Source: an uncultured Flavobacteriaceae bacterium (GTDB taxonomy: Bacteria; Bacteroidota; Bacteroidia; Flavobacteriales; Flavobacteriaceae). Taken from it: a stretch of DNA of 47,924 nucleotides. Shown here piece after piece: positions 24,565 to 34,237 of this stretch. The position numbers and the translations under genes were made by a program. The stretch spans positions 1-47,924 of the forward strand of contig CAJWPZ010000011.1 in the NCBI GenBank assembly GCA_913045325.1. The letters run 5' to 3'. How positions within the stretch are numbered: the stretch's first letter is position 1; each line of letters starts with the position of its first letter. Below the pieces are notes generated by a model that was not told the DNA's origin, made no database searches, and saw only the letters and a program-made list of their open reading frames with translations.

Positions 24565-25558
24565 TTTTGAATTTGTTAATCCAGAACTCTTCTGGTTGCT
24601 ATTGCTACTTCCAGTGGTTGGGCTTTGGTATTTTTTAAAGCGAAACAAACAAATACCAAGTCTTAGCATATCTAGTATTCAGGGGTTTAAAACATCAAAG
24701 AACTGGCTTGCCAAACTAAGGCCAGTACTTTTTTTACTTCGCTTGTTAACCCTTACGGCTATTATTGTAGCTATGGCCAGGCCAAGAACCGTAAGCCAAA
24801 CCACAAGAACCGTTAGCAATAAAGGAATAGACATTGTAATGGCAATAGATGTTTCGGCAAGTATGCTAGCCAGAGATTTAAAACCCAATAGATTAAAGGC
24901 TTTAAAAAATGTTGCTGCGGGTTTTATTAAAGACCGTGTTACAGACCGTATTGGTTTGGTAGAATATGCTGGAGAGAGTTATACAAAAACACCGCTAACG
25001 AGTGATAAAAGTATTGTATTAGCCTCTTTAAAAAGTATTGAGTACAATACCATAATAGAAGGCGGAACAGCAATTGGCTCTGGCCTTGCAACTGCGGTAA
25101 ATAGACTAAAAGAGAGCCGAGCAAAAAGTAAGGTGATTATACTCTTAACAGATGGTGTTAACAATACCGGGTTTATAGACCCTAAAATTGCCAGTGAGCT
25201 CGCCAAAGAGTTTGAAATTAAAGTGTATACTATTGGTCTGGGGAGTAATGGAATGGCCCAAAGCCCAATTGGTATTAGGGCAGATGGGAGTTTTCAATAC
25301 GGCATGCAACAAGTAGAAATTGACGAAACCCTGCTAAAAGAAATTGCACAAACAACTGGAGGTAGGTATTTTAGAGCCACCAGCAATACCAAGCTAGCAG
25401 AAATTTACACAGAGATTAATGCTCTAGAAAAAACAGATATAGAGGAGTTTAAATACACAAATTACACAGAGCTTTATAGACCTTGGGCGCTTTGGGCCTT
25501 GGGGTTGTTTTTGTTTGAACTCTTTTTACGTTACACCCTTTTTAGAAGTTTTATATAA
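24554..25558 (+). CDS. batA: VWA-domain membrane protein BatA
   Basis: 334 residues. Two N-terminal helices (about 10-28 and 55-75), a von Willebrand factor A domain with a complete MIDAS motif DVSAS (Asp99, Ser101, Ser103), LLTDGVNN later in the fold, and a C-terminal helix near 310-328. This sandwich topology places the VWA domain outside the cytoplasm. BatA and BatB are thought to form a membrane-bound complex in Bacteroidota. It overlaps the preceding gene by 11 bases and is followed by batB after 3 bases. Confidence 0.9.
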   Translation: MLNNFEFVNPELFWLLLLLPVVGLWYFLKRNKQIPSLSISSIQGFKTSKNWLAKLRPVLFLLRLLTLTAIIVAMARPRTVSQTTRTVSNKGIDIVMAIDVSASMLARDLKPNRLKALKNVAAGFIKDRVTDRIGLVEYAGESYTKTPLTSDKSIVLASLKSIEYNTIIEGGTAIGSGLATAVNRLKESRAKSKVIILLTDGVNNTGFIDPKIASELAKEFEIKVYTIGLGSNGMAQSPIGIRADGSFQYGMQQVEIDETLLKEIAQTTGGRYFRATSNTKLAEIYTEINALEKTDIEEFKYTNYTELYRPWALWALGLFLFELFLRYTLFRSFI

Positions 25559-25561
25559 ATT

Positions 25562-26608
25562 ATGTACCAACTACAACAACCCATTTATTTTTATGTGCTC
25601 TTTGCCTTACCGGCAGTGATGGCGGTTTACCTGTTGGTGGTACTTTGGAAAAAAAGAACGCAGCGCAGTTTTGCAGACCCTGCATTACTGGATGTTTTAA
25701 GCCCAAGTCAATCCATATTTAAAGGAAGTTTGAAGCTTGTGCTCGCGCTACTGGTTTTGGCATGTATGAGCTTTGCTTTAGTGAATCCAAAAATTGGAAC
25801 AAAACTCGAGACGGTAAAAAGAGAAGGTGTTGATGTTGTATTTGCCCTGGATGTATCAACAAGTATGTTGGCAGAAGATATAGCTCCCAACCGCCTGGAA
25901 AAATCTAAGCAGTTGGTACGCCAGATAATTAACACCCTTGCTGGAGATAGAATTGGTATTATTGGCTATGCTGGTAGTGCATTTCCGCAGGTGCCCATAA
26001 CCACAGATTTTTCATCTGCCCGCCTTTTTTTATCGGGAATGAACACCAATATGGTAAGCTCTCAGGGTACCGCCATGACCCAGGCCATAGAAATGGCAGA
26101 AACCTACTATAACGATATTGAACAAAAAAACAGGGTATTGTTTTTAATAAGCGATGGTGAAGATCATCAGGGAGATTATGCAAGTATTGCCGCTCAGGCT
26201 AATGGAAAAGGTATAAGAATTTACACCATTGGAGTAGGAACCACAGCGGGAGCTAAAATCCCTATAAAGCGCGGCGGGGTAGTACAATCCTACAAGAGAG
26301 ATAAAGACAATCAAGTGGTGATTACCAAACTAAACAAAGAGACCTTGCAAGAAATAGCTGAGGCTGCAAATGGCGAGTATCTGGACGGCAGCAATACAAA
26401 AGAGCTTGTAGGGCAAGTACAAAACATACTATCAGGGATGGATAAAAAGGAGTTTGATGCCAAACAATTTTCTGATTTTAAAGATCAGTTTCAATGGTTT
26501 TTGGCAGGGGCTTTGTTATTTTTATTGCTTGATGTGCTGTTTTTAGAACGCAAAACAAAATGGATCAACAACCTTAATTTGTTTAATCAACAAAAAACAG
26601 ATTCGTAA
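25562..26608 (+). CDS. batB: VWA-domain membrane protein BatB
   Basis: 348 residues with the same architecture as BatA: helices at about 8-29 and 56-74, a VWA domain with MIDAS DVSTS (Asp97, Ser99, Ser101) and LISDGEDHQG, and a C-terminal helix near 310-328. BatA and BatB are clearly paralogues. Its TAA overlaps the ATG of batC by one base. Confidence 0.9.
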   Translation: MYQLQQPIYFYVLFALPAVMAVYLLVVLWKKRTQRSFADPALLDVLSPSQSIFKGSLKLVLALLVLACMSFALVNPKIGTKLETVKREGVDVVFALDVSTSMLAEDIAPNRLEKSKQLVRQIINTLAGDRIGIIGYAGSAFPQVPITTDFSSARLFLSGMNTNMVSSQGTAMTQAIEMAETYYNDIEQKNRVLFLISDGEDHQGDYASIAAQANGKGIRIYTIGVGTTAGAKIPIKRGGVVQSYKRDKDNQVVITKLNKETLQEIAEAANGEYLDGSNTKELVGQVQNILSGMDKKEFDAKQFSDFKDQFQWFLAGALLFLLLDVLFLERKTKWINNLNLFNQQKTDS

Positions 26609-27504
26609 TGTCGTATAGTTCAAAAAATACATACCCCGCACATATTGACACAAGCCACCTTAAGAGGGTTTTAAAAAGAACTGTTTTATATATGCTTATT
26701 GTATGCAGCGCTTCACAAATGAGCTCACAGACCAAGGTATCTGGGGCCCAAGAACAAGATGCTATCCAGGCAGCATTGCATTTAAGCCAGGGCGCCCTTG
26801 CCATAGAAAACAATGAATTTATCAATGGCGAAGTTGCTTACAGAAAAGCCATCGCTATTGAAGAGGATAAGGCAACAGGGAGCTATAATTTAGGGAACGC
26901 TTACTATAAAAACAGTAAAAACCAGGAAGCGCTAAGTAGGTTTATTGCTGCTGCGAAAGTAGCAACCACAAAACCTCAACGCCATCAGGCATTTCATAAC
27001 TTAGGCAACGCACTGATGAATCAAAAAGAGTACACTGGGGCTGTTGAGGCTTATAAAAATGCCCTTAGAAACAACCCCACCGATGACAAGACCCGGTACA
27101 ACTTAGCCCTGGCAAAAGATCTGTTAGAGAAAAACCCGCCACAAGAAAGTGAGGATGATCAAGATAAAGAGCAAGATCCTCAAGACCAGCAAGACAACCA
27201 AGATAAAAAGGACGACCAGGATAAAGAAAAAGACCAAGAAAAAGACCCCAAAGACAATCAAGATCCAGAAGATAAAAAAGGGGATGAGCAAGAAGACAAA
27301 AAAGAGCCGCAGGAACCTAAAGACCCAAAAGAGGAGCAATCAAAACAAGACCAAAAACAAAATCAGCCAGCTGATGGGAAGCTGTCTCCCCAACAGGTGA
27401 AAAATCTCCTGGAATCTATGAACAATCAAGAAAAGAAAGTTCAGGACAAAATCAATGCAAAAAAACAAAAGGGAGTAAAGATAAAATCTGAAAAAGATTG
27501 GTAA
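26608..27504 (+). CDS. batC: TPR protein BatC with a long charged low-complexity linker
   Basis: 298 residues. A hydrophobic N-terminal stretch (about 24-38) may be a signal or anchor. About three tetratricopeptide repeats occupy residues 60-170, including SYNLGNAYYKNSKNQEALSR and FHNLGNALMNQKEY. A region of about 75 residues (about 178-255) made almost only of D, E, K, Q, N and P follows, then a short helical tail with SPQQVKNLLESMNNQEKK. BatC is the expected partner of BatA and BatB. The A-rich codons of the linker open long frames in other phases, which are shadows. Confidence 0.87.
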   Translation: MSYSSKNTYPAHIDTSHLKRVLKRTVLYMLIVCSASQMSSQTKVSGAQEQDAIQAALHLSQGALAIENNEFINGEVAYRKAIAIEEDKATGSYNLGNAYYKNSKNQEALSRFIAAAKVATTKPQRHQAFHNLGNALMNQKEYTGAVEAYKNALRNNPTDDKTRYNLALAKDLLEKNPPQESEDDQDKEQDPQDQQDNQDKKDDQDKEKDQEKDPKDNQDPEDKKGDEQEDKKEPQEPKDPKEEQSKQDQKQNQPADGKLSPQQVKNLLESMNNQEKKVQDKINAKKQKGVKIKSEKDW

Positions 27505-27505
27505 A

Positions 27506-29281
27506 ATGAACAGACAAAAACACATATGGTTTGTTCTTTTTGTTGTGTTGTTTGCCTTCACATCACAGGCACAGGTTATATTTCAAACAAAAGTAAGCCG
27601 CAAAAAACTGGGTATTAACGAGCGGGTTCGGGTAGATTTTGTAATGAATGCAGATGGCGATGATTTTAACCCGCCAAGCTTTGAAGGATTTAGGGTTGTA
27701 GGAGGTCCAAACCAATCTATTAGCAATTCTTACATCAATAGAAAACGCACCTATTCTAAAACCTATTCTTACTTTTTATTACCCCTCAAACAGGGGAACT
27801 TGCGCATTAGCACCGCTTCAATTTATGTTTCTGGGAAAACCTACACCACCAGTGCTGTAACCCTACAAATCACCCCTGCAGTAAAATCACCCTCAGATGG
27901 CCTAGGTAATAACCCAGAAGTCATAGCAGCGCAAAATGTACATTTGGTAGCCGAAGTCTCAAACCCTACCCCTTATCTTAACGAGCGTATAACAATTGTC
28001 TATAAACTATATGTTTCAAACAATGTAAGTATTACCAGTCAATGGAGAGAAATAAATTCTCCTAGATATGCTGATTTTTGGAGTAAAAATATAGATAGTC
28101 AAAAACTCAATTTATTTGAAGGAAAATACCAAGGAGAAGACTATAGGTATGTTGTTTTAAAGACTACGGTATTGTATCCTCAAAAAACAGGACCCCTAGA
28201 AATTGAACCTCTAACCTTAGATGTTCCCATTGACGTTCCTGGAAAAAGACGCAACATCTTTGGAAGAAGTTTAACAACAAGAGTTAACAAAACTATTTCT
28301 GCAGGAAAAAGAACCATTACTGTAAAACCTTTGCCACTAGAAGGCCGTCCAGATAATTTTACTGGAGCTGTGGGAGATTTTTCCTTTACAGTAAAGGCAA
28401 ACAAAAAAGTCTTAGAGGTAGATCAAGCCCTTACACTACAGCTCACCGTCTCGGGTAAAGGAAACCTAAACACCCTTTCTATACCCACCCTAAAAGTGCC
28501 AAGCGCCTTGGAGGTGTATGAGCCCCAGCGCAAAGAAAACATCCGCACAAGAGCCTCAGGAATTAGCGGTTCTGTTTCTATGGGGTATACTGTGGTGCCT
28601 CAAGAAAAAGGAAGCTATCCTATCAGTCCCATTTCTTTTTCTTTTTTCAATCCAGATACTCAAAGCTATCAAGAGGTTTCCTCAAATCAAATTATTGTAA
28701 GAGTAACCCCTGGAGCTACCCCAAAACAAGACCCAACCATAGCACAAACTCAAACACCTCAACCCCTTGTCATTGAGAAGCGCTTTAGTTATATAAAACT
28801 GAATGCAGATTTAAGCCCAAGTACAATCCCTCCCTTTTTTAAATCTAAGGTATTTTGGGGCTTGCTTTTAGGCCCCTTGGGGCTTATCCCTCTATTTATT
28901 TTACTTGGTAAAAAGCAAAGGTCTATGCGCGCAGATGTTCAAGGACTTAAATTAAGAAGGGCCAATAAAATGGCACGTAAATATTTGGCAGAAGCTAGAA
29001 AAAACAAACACAATAAAGTGATTTTTTATGAAGCCCTGGAGCGCTCTCTGCACAACTACTTAAAAGCTAGGTTAGATATTCAAACCACACAGATGAGTAA
29101 GGAGCGTATTACTAAGTTGCTTATGGAGCGAAAAGTACAAGTTGCTCCAGTTTTGGAATTTGAAAAATTATTAAAAAGCTGCGAACTTGCAAGGTATACT
29201 CCAACAAGTGATGTGGCTATAAGGCAAGATTATAAAAAGGCTATTGATACTATTTCATTAATAGACAAACAAATACAATAA
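27506..29281 (+). CDS. batD: BatD membrane protein
   Basis: 591 residues. A signal peptide (about 1-23, ending SQAQ) is followed by three or four beta-sandwich domains (about 25-400), a membrane helix at about 447-467 and a cytoplasmic helical tail of about 125 residues. This is the BatD ('oxygen tolerance') layout. The name comes from an early aerotolerance phenotype in Bacteroides; the biochemical role is unresolved. The gene begins one base after batC ends and batE follows 8 bases later. Confidence 0.9.
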   Translation: MNRQKHIWFVLFVVLFAFTSQAQVIFQTKVSRKKLGINERVRVDFVMNADGDDFNPPSFEGFRVVGGPNQSISNSYINRKRTYSKTYSYFLLPLKQGNLRISTASIYVSGKTYTTSAVTLQITPAVKSPSDGLGNNPEVIAAQNVHLVAEVSNPTPYLNERITIVYKLYVSNNVSITSQWREINSPRYADFWSKNIDSQKLNLFEGKYQGEDYRYVVLKTTVLYPQKTGPLEIEPLTLDVPIDVPGKRRNIFGRSLTTRVNKTISAGKRTITVKPLPLEGRPDNFTGAVGDFSFTVKANKKVLEVDQALTLQLTVSGKGNLNTLSIPTLKVPSALEVYEPQRKENIRTRASGISGSVSMGYTVVPQEKGSYPISPISFSFFNPDTQSYQEVSSNQIIVRVTPGATPKQDPTIAQTQTPQPLVIEKRFSYIKLNADLSPSTIPPFFKSKVFWGLLLGPLGLIPLFILLGKKQRSMRADVQGLKLRRANKMARKYLAEARKNKHNKVIFYEALERSLHNYLKARLDIQTTQMSKERITKLLMERKVQVAPVLEFEKLLKSCELARYTPTSDVAIRQDYKKAIDTISLIDKQIQ

Positions 29282-29289
29282 AATAAAAG

Positions 29290-30051
29290 ATGAAATATCT
29301 AGTAAATTTTTGTGTGTTTTTCATTCTCTTTACTATCCAGGGGCAACCCAAGGATAAGGCCCAGGGGCTTTTTAATGAGGCCACCCAAAACTATAAAAAC
29401 GAACAGTACAAAAAGGCAATTGAAAAGTGGGATACCATTTTAGATAATGGCCAACATAGCGCCGCGTTATATTATAATATTGCCAATGCACACTATAAGC
29501 TAAACCAGGTAGGCCCTAGTATATATTACTATGAAAAAGCACTAGCTCTAGCTCCCAATGATACGCAAATCAAAACCAATCTTGCTTTTGCCCAAAACGC
29601 TAAGATTGATACCATTACCCCACTACCAAAAACATTTTTTTCTAGGTGGTATACTCTTTTGGTAGGACAATTTACTTTTGATGGTTGGGCTGTAATGGCA
29701 GTGGTATGTAGTTGTGTGTTTTCACTATTATTTTTAGGGTATTATTTTGCTAGTGCAGAACAGAAAAAGAGGTTGTTTTTTACTACCGCAATACTTAGTG
29801 CTTGCCTTTTTATTTTGGCTCTTACTATGGCAACTGTTAGCTATAAAGCGCTGCAAAAAAAAATATTTGCTATTGTTTTCTCACAAGCTACAGATGTTAA
29901 AACAGCGCCTAAAAACAGTAGTGATACTGTTTTTGTGATACACCAGGGCACAAAAGTACAACTTCTAGAAGCCGACGGCTTATGGAGCCGTATAGGCATT
30001 GTAAATGGTATAGAGGGCTGGATGCCTAGCTCTGATCTTAAAAAACTATAG
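29290..30051 (+). CDS. batE: BatE: TPR and SH3-like domain membrane protein
   Basis: 253 residues. A signal peptide (about 1-18), two or three TPR units (about 24-105, with ALYYNIANAHYKLNQ), two membrane helices (about 131-154 and 160-183), then an SH3-like C-terminal domain (about 205-253) with VQLLEADGLWSRIG and GWMPSSDL. It is the last gene of the Bat operon. SH3-like domains of this kind often bind peptidoglycan, so a link to the wall is plausible but unproven. Confidence 0.85.
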   Translation: MKYLVNFCVFFILFTIQGQPKDKAQGLFNEATQNYKNEQYKKAIEKWDTILDNGQHSAALYYNIANAHYKLNQVGPSIYYYEKALALAPNDTQIKTNLAFAQNAKIDTITPLPKTFFSRWYTLLVGQFTFDGWAVMAVVCSCVFSLLFLGYYFASAEQKKRLFFTTAILSACLFILALTMATVSYKALQKKIFAIVFSQATDVKTAPKNSSDTVFVIHQGTKVQLLEADGLWSRIGIVNGIEGWMPSSDLKKL

Positions 30052-30085
30052 CATTAATGATTTTTAACAATAAGCTTTCATATAT

Positions 30086-30137
30086 GGTTTATATTCAAAA
30101 AAATAAATGTATTTTCTGAATATGAAAACCCCTTTTT
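30086..30137 (+). terminator. Possible terminator of the Bat operon
   Basis: GGTTTATATTCA (30086-30097) can pair with TGAATAT..AAACC (30117-30130) with a two-base bulge, and CCTTTTTAT follows. The loop is 19 bases. The same dyad could instead be an operator for the SulP gene downstream. Confidence 0.4.
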
Positions 30138-30208
30138 ATCAATTGTAATAAATGGGAGTTTGTGTCTAAAAGTACATCGCGGTATTTCAAAAATTAAAAA
30201 CAAATCAT

Positions 30209-32059
30209 ATGGTTAAAAATATATTTAAAAATTTTCAGGGTAATTTATTTGGAGGAATTACTGCCGGGGTTGTTGCCTTACCATTGGCACTGGCCTTTGG
30301 AGTACAATCTGGTCTTGGGCCAAGTGCAGGACTATATGGTGCAATTATAATTGGGTTTTTTGCCTCACTTTTTGGAGGCACAAATACTCAGATATCTGGG
30401 CCAACAGCTCCAATGACTGCTGTTTCAATGATTATTATAGCCGGTATTGTTGCCACTAACGATGGTGATTTAGAAAAGGCATTGCCGTTTATTTTGTTGG
30501 TTTTTTTATTAGCGGGTTTGTTTCAAATTACCTTAGGGGTTCTAGGCTTCGGAAAATATATAAAATACATTCCTTATCCTGTTGTTTCTGGTTTTATGAC
30601 GGCAATTGGAGTTATTATTTTGGTAACACAATTACTCCCAATGGTTGGATATTACACAACAGATGATACTCAATTTATTGAGACATTCAAGCCTCAAGCC
30701 CAAGAGGTGTTACTTGATAAAATTTTAAAAGATGAAGCTAGTGAAGGCATTCTAGTGCTTGAAAATTATAAAGAAACCGTTGTAAGAGCAGAAAAAATAA
30801 CCCCAAACGAAATAACTGCAGAGGCAACTATTCTTGCAAAAACCGCTGGCTCTGGTGTTTTGGGCGCTTTAAAAAGATTTCCAAGCGCACTGAGTAATAT
30901 ACAATGGCTAGAATTTCTTCTTGCCTTTGCGACCATAGCAATCATTTTTGGCTTTAAAAAAATAACTACTAAAGTTCCTAGCACCTTAGTAGCGCTTTTG
31001 GCGGTAAGTTTGACTGCATATTTCTTAAAATTAGACTACCGTCCTATCCAAGAAATACCTTCAGGGTTTCCAATACCCCACTTTGAAATGTTTACAAACT
31101 TTAGCCTTGGACAAATATCACCTTATATATTTACCGCCCTTACATTAGCATTTTTGGGTGCTATTGATTCATTACTAACCTCTGTGGTGGCAGACAACAT
31201 GACAAAAACAAAACACAACCCTAACCAAGAATTAATTGGGCAAGGAATTGGTAATAGTATTGCTTCAATTTTTGGAGGAATTCCGGGAGCGGGAGCCACC
31301 ATAAGAACCGTCGTTAATATAAATAGCGGAGGTACCACCAAACTCTCTGGTATGGTAGCCGCTGTGGTTTTACTAGTTGTATTATTGGCACTAGGACCTA
31401 TTGCCTCTCAAATCCCTGCCGCTGTTTTGGCAGGAATTTTAGTAACTGTTGGTATTGGTGTTATGGATTATAAAGGCCTGAAAGCAATTCCTAAAATGCC
31501 ACAAAGTGAAGTAATTATAATGCTTGTGGTTTTATTGTTATCTGTTTTCTGGAATTTGGTCTTTGCCGTTGGTATTGGTCTTGTGCTTGCAGCGTTAATT
31601 TTTATGAAAAAAATAGGCGATTCTGCAGCGAGCCGCTCTAAGGTTGTCTCTTTACAAAAAGCAGACGAGCTACATCTCCCATGGGCAGATGAAATTATTT
31701 TTCCAGATAATTTAAAGCAACAGGTATTTATAAAACGTATGGTGGGGCCACTATTTTTTGCCAACACCAGTGATTTCCAGGAACTCGCAAAACAAGTGCC
31801 AGACACGGCAACCCACCTTATTATACGTATGGAACGAGTACCGTATATAGACCAATCTGGACTTTACGCTATGGAGGATCTTGTTTTGAGACTAAAACAA
31901 GCTGATATAAAAGTACTGCTAGTTGACCTCACTGAGCAACCAAGAATGATGATGGAAAAAATAGATTTAATTCCAGAGCTAATATCAGATTTAGAGATAT
32001 TTAACGATTTTAAACAGGCAATGGTGCACATTCAGGCCAATAAAAGTGGCACTGTTTAA
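30209..32059 (+). CDS. SulP-family inorganic anion transporter with STAS domain
   Basis: 616 residues. About 12 to 14 hydrophobic helices fill residues 10-470, with SulP hallmarks GGITAGVVALPLALAFG, QISGPTAPMTAVS and IPGAGATIRTVVNI. A soluble STAS domain (about 505-612) with HLIIRMERVPYIDQSGLYAMEDL ends the protein. SulP carriers move sulfate, bicarbonate or other anions, often with Na+ or H+. In marine bacteria several are bicarbonate transporters. Specificity is not visible. Its stop codon abuts that of the convergent cvpA gene. Confidence 0.9.
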   Translation: MVKNIFKNFQGNLFGGITAGVVALPLALAFGVQSGLGPSAGLYGAIIIGFFASLFGGTNTQISGPTAPMTAVSMIIIAGIVATNDGDLEKALPFILLVFLLAGLFQITLGVLGFGKYIKYIPYPVVSGFMTAIGVIILVTQLLPMVGYYTTDDTQFIETFKPQAQEVLLDKILKDEASEGILVLENYKETVVRAEKITPNEITAEATILAKTAGSGVLGALKRFPSALSNIQWLEFLLAFATIAIIFGFKKITTKVPSTLVALLAVSLTAYFLKLDYRPIQEIPSGFPIPHFEMFTNFSLGQISPYIFTALTLAFLGAIDSLLTSVVADNMTKTKHNPNQELIGQGIGNSIASIFGGIPGAGATIRTVVNINSGGTTKLSGMVAAVVLLVVLLALGPIASQIPAAVLAGILVTVGIGVMDYKGLKAIPKMPQSEVIIMLVVLLLSVFWNLVFAVGIGLVLAALIFMKKIGDSAASRSKVVSLQKADELHLPWADEIIFPDNLKQQVFIKRMVGPLFFANTSDFQELAKQVPDTATHLIIRMERVPYIDQSGLYAMEDLVLRLKQADIKVLLVDLTEQPRMMMEKIDLIPELISDLEIFNDFKQAMVHIQANKSGTV

Positions 32060-32608
32060 TTAATTTGAGTTAGACTCTTGTATGGGAGGATTACTGGGTT
32101 GCGTATTTTTTTGAAGCGTATCCACCTCCTCTATAATATTTGGCAATAGTAAGGGGCCAATTGCGGCAACGGGCTGGTAAAGCAAAGATGATTCTTTCTT
32201 TTGTGAGGGTATAATTAGCCCGCTGATGCTAGTTGATGCATTTATAAACATAAAAACAACACTACAAATAAACCCTAGTTTTAAGGTGTTAAACACACCT
32301 CCAAGTAGTTTGTTAACTAATCCTAGGGCCGCAAAATCTGCAATTTTTGTTAGAATTTTCCCAGCCAAATTAACCACAATCAATATAATTAAAAAAGTAA
32401 CACCAAAGGCAGTTAGGTTAATTATCTCGGGACTCCACTGCAGGGTTTTAGACAATAGGTTTGCTGCAAAATGAGAAAAATGAATTGCTCCATATACACC
32501 TGCAATTAGCCCAATTAATGAGGCAAGTGTAGCAAAAAGTCCTTTTCTTATTCCTCGGTAAAAAGCATAAATAAGAATAATGCCTAAAACGATGTCAATA
32601 CTATTCAT
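32060..32608 (-). CDS. CvpA-family inner-membrane protein
   Basis: 182 residues with four predicted helices (about 4-20, 25-45, 63-85, 103-122) and a polar tail, matching the colicin V production protein family. The N-terminus NSIDIVLGIILIYAFYRGIRKG is characteristic. CvpA is linked to envelope and bile tolerance in other bacteria; the molecular role is unknown. A near-consensus -7 (TATCTTTA) lies just upstream on the minus strand. Confidence 0.85.
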   Translation of the reverse strand: MNSIDIVLGIILIYAFYRGIRKGLFATLASLIGLIAGVYGAIHFSHFAANLLSKTLQWSPEIINLTAFGVTFLIILIVVNLAGKILTKIADFAALGLVNKLLGGVFNTLKLGFICSVVFMFINASTSISGLIIPSQKKESSLLYQPVAAIGPLLLPNIIEEVDTLQKNTQPSNPPIQESNSN

Positions 32609-32755
32609 GAAGATTTAATTTGTTTTAAAGATATAAAAACCCAAAGAATGAACCAATGGTTAGTTTTTAAAGCTTTTTAAAACAAAGAAGTTACCTTTAC
32701 AAAAAGTATATACTGGGAGCAGATTTGTGTTTGAGGCCTTTTATAAAGACAATAT

Positions 32756-33112
32756 ATGGCAAGAGATGAACAATTAAAACAACGATGGGAGGCGGTAGTA
32801 GCGTTTCTTAGCAGTCGTTTTGCAGATGGAGACTCCCTAGATTTGGATGCTATTATTTATTTAGTAGGGGTGCAGGAGCTGGGACAACTCCATAAAAAAT
32901 TTAAAAAAGACGAGAAAGTAAATCTAATGCATATTGCTATTTGTCGCTTGCTAGAACCCTTTGGATATTATGAGTTTGAGTATTTTGACGGCGCTGGGTG
33001 GCCTCATTATAAAATACTAGAGCAATTACCCCCTTTAAAAGCAGGAGAGCAAAGTGTATTAATGAAGGAAGCTATTGTCCAATATTTTTTAGAAAAAGAG
33101 GTCATACAATAA
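32756..33112 (+). CDS. Unrecognised 118-residue protein upstream of pheS
   Basis: I do not recognise this family with confidence. It has no signal peptide or membrane helix. It reads as a compact soluble alpha/beta protein with a charged helical N-terminus, a central DAIIYLVGVQELGQLHKKFKKDEKVNLMH-type helical stretch and an aromatic segment FGYYEFEYFDGAGWPHY. The start ATG is preceded by TACCTTTA (one mismatch from the -7 consensus) near 32692. Codon use matches neighbours. Position before pheS hints at a conserved neighbourhood rather than a function. Confidence 0.75.
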   Translation: MARDEQLKQRWEAVVAFLSSRFADGDSLDLDAIIYLVGVQELGQLHKKFKKDEKVNLMHIAICRLLEPFGYYEFEYFDGAGWPHYKILEQLPPLKAGEQSVLMKEAIVQYFLEKEVIQ

Positions 33113-33168
33113 TCAAAACCACTGCAACTATTACCACAAATTTGCAATCGTATGTGAAGTACTTTCTG

Positions 33169-33176
33169 TAATTTTG
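33169..33176 (+). promoter_or_regulatory. -7 promoter element (TAATTTTG) of pheS
   Basis: TAATTTTG fits TAnnTTTG, with a TTTG at 33141-33144 (24-base spacer, slightly long). The leader to the pheS ATG is about 20 bases, too short for a typical T-box or peptide attenuator. Confidence 0.5.
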
Positions 33177-33195
33177 TGGTCTTGAATGTTATATT

Positions 33196-34215
33196 ATGAT
33201 AGATAAGATCAAAGAACATATTACACAAGTAGAAGCTTTTTCTGCAACCACACTTGACCAGGTAGAAGATTTTAGAATTAAATACTTGGGTAGTAAAGGA
33301 TTATTAAAAGCCTTTTTTGCGGCATTTAAAGAGGTAAGTAATGATCAAAAAAAAGAATTTGGTCAAGCCATTAACACTTTAAAAAACGCAGCGCAAGAAA
33401 AAGTAAATAGCCTTAAAGTGGCAATAGATGCAACTCAAGAAACCTCTGGAGTTTATGGTGATCTGTCGCGTCCAGGAGCGCCCATTACATTAGGATCAAG
33501 ACACCCTATATCTATTGTGAAAAACAAGATCACAAGTATTTTCTCTAATATAGGTTTTAATGTAAGCGAGGGTCCAGAAATTGAAGATGACTGGCATAAT
33601 TTTACCGCTTTAAATTTACCTGAATACCACCCGGCAAGAGATATGCAGGACACCTTTTTTGTTCAAACCAATCCAGATGTATTGCTTCGCACACATACAA
33701 GCTCAGTACAGGTGCGTTATATGGAAGAGCACAAGCCGCCTATAAGAACTATTTCTCCTGGGAGAGTGTTTAGAAATGAGGCTATTTCTGCTCGTTCTCA
33801 CTGCTTTTTTCATCAAGTAGAGGGACTATATGTAGATAAAGGGGTGAGCTTTGCAGATTTAAAACAAACCCTTGAGTTTTTTACCACAGAAATGTTCGGA
33901 AAATCTAAAATTAGATTACGCCCTTCTTATTTTCCCTTTACCGAGCCTAGTGCTGAGGTTGATGTATATTGGGGTCTTGAGACAGAAACCGATTACAAAA
34001 TTACCAAAGGAACCGGCTGGCTTGAAATTATGGGCTGTGGTATGGTAGATCCTAATGTGCTTAAAAATTGCGGAATAGACCCTGAGATATACAGTGGTTT
34101 TGCCTTTGGAATGGGTATTGACCGTATTGCCATGTTATTGCACCAAATTCCAGACATACGCATGTTTAGTGAAAATGATGTTCGTTTTTTACAGCAATTT
34201 AAGAGTGCAGACTAA
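33196..34215 (+). CDS. pheS: Phenylalanine--tRNA ligase alpha subunit
   Basis: 339 residues, the normal bacterial length. The N-terminal coiled-coil tRNA-binding arm covers about 1-85. The class II catalytic core follows: HTSSVQVRYM, motif 2 in GRVFRNEAISARSHCFFHQVEGL, and motif 3 in GFAFGMGIDRIAMLLHQIPDIR. It pairs with PheT to charge tRNA-Phe. pheT is not adjacent, which is common in Bacteroidota. Confidence 0.97.
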   Translation: MIDKIKEHITQVEAFSATTLDQVEDFRIKYLGSKGLLKAFFAAFKEVSNDQKKEFGQAINTLKNAAQEKVNSLKVAIDATQETSGVYGDLSRPGAPITLGSRHPISIVKNKITSIFSNIGFNVSEGPEIEDDWHNFTALNLPEYHPARDMQDTFFVQTNPDVLLRTHTSSVQVRYMEEHKPPIRTISPGRVFRNEAISARSHCFFHQVEGLYVDKGVSFADLKQTLEFFTTEMFGKSKIRLRPSYFPFTEPSAEVDVYWGLETETDYKITKGTGWLEIMGCGMVDPNVLKNCGIDPEIYSGFAFGMGIDRIAMLLHQIPDIRMFSENDVRFLQQFKSAD

Positions 34216-34237
34216 CTAGGTTTTAAAAAAAAAGTGT

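Noticed and set aside
27149-27400. 83-codon lysine-rich ORF in another frame of batC
   Set aside because: It arises from the A-rich codons of the charged linker in batC and has no start context or independent support.
31468-31806. 112-codon minus-strand ORF inside the SulP gene
   Set aside because: Antisense to a well-supported transporter coding region and without recognisable protein features.
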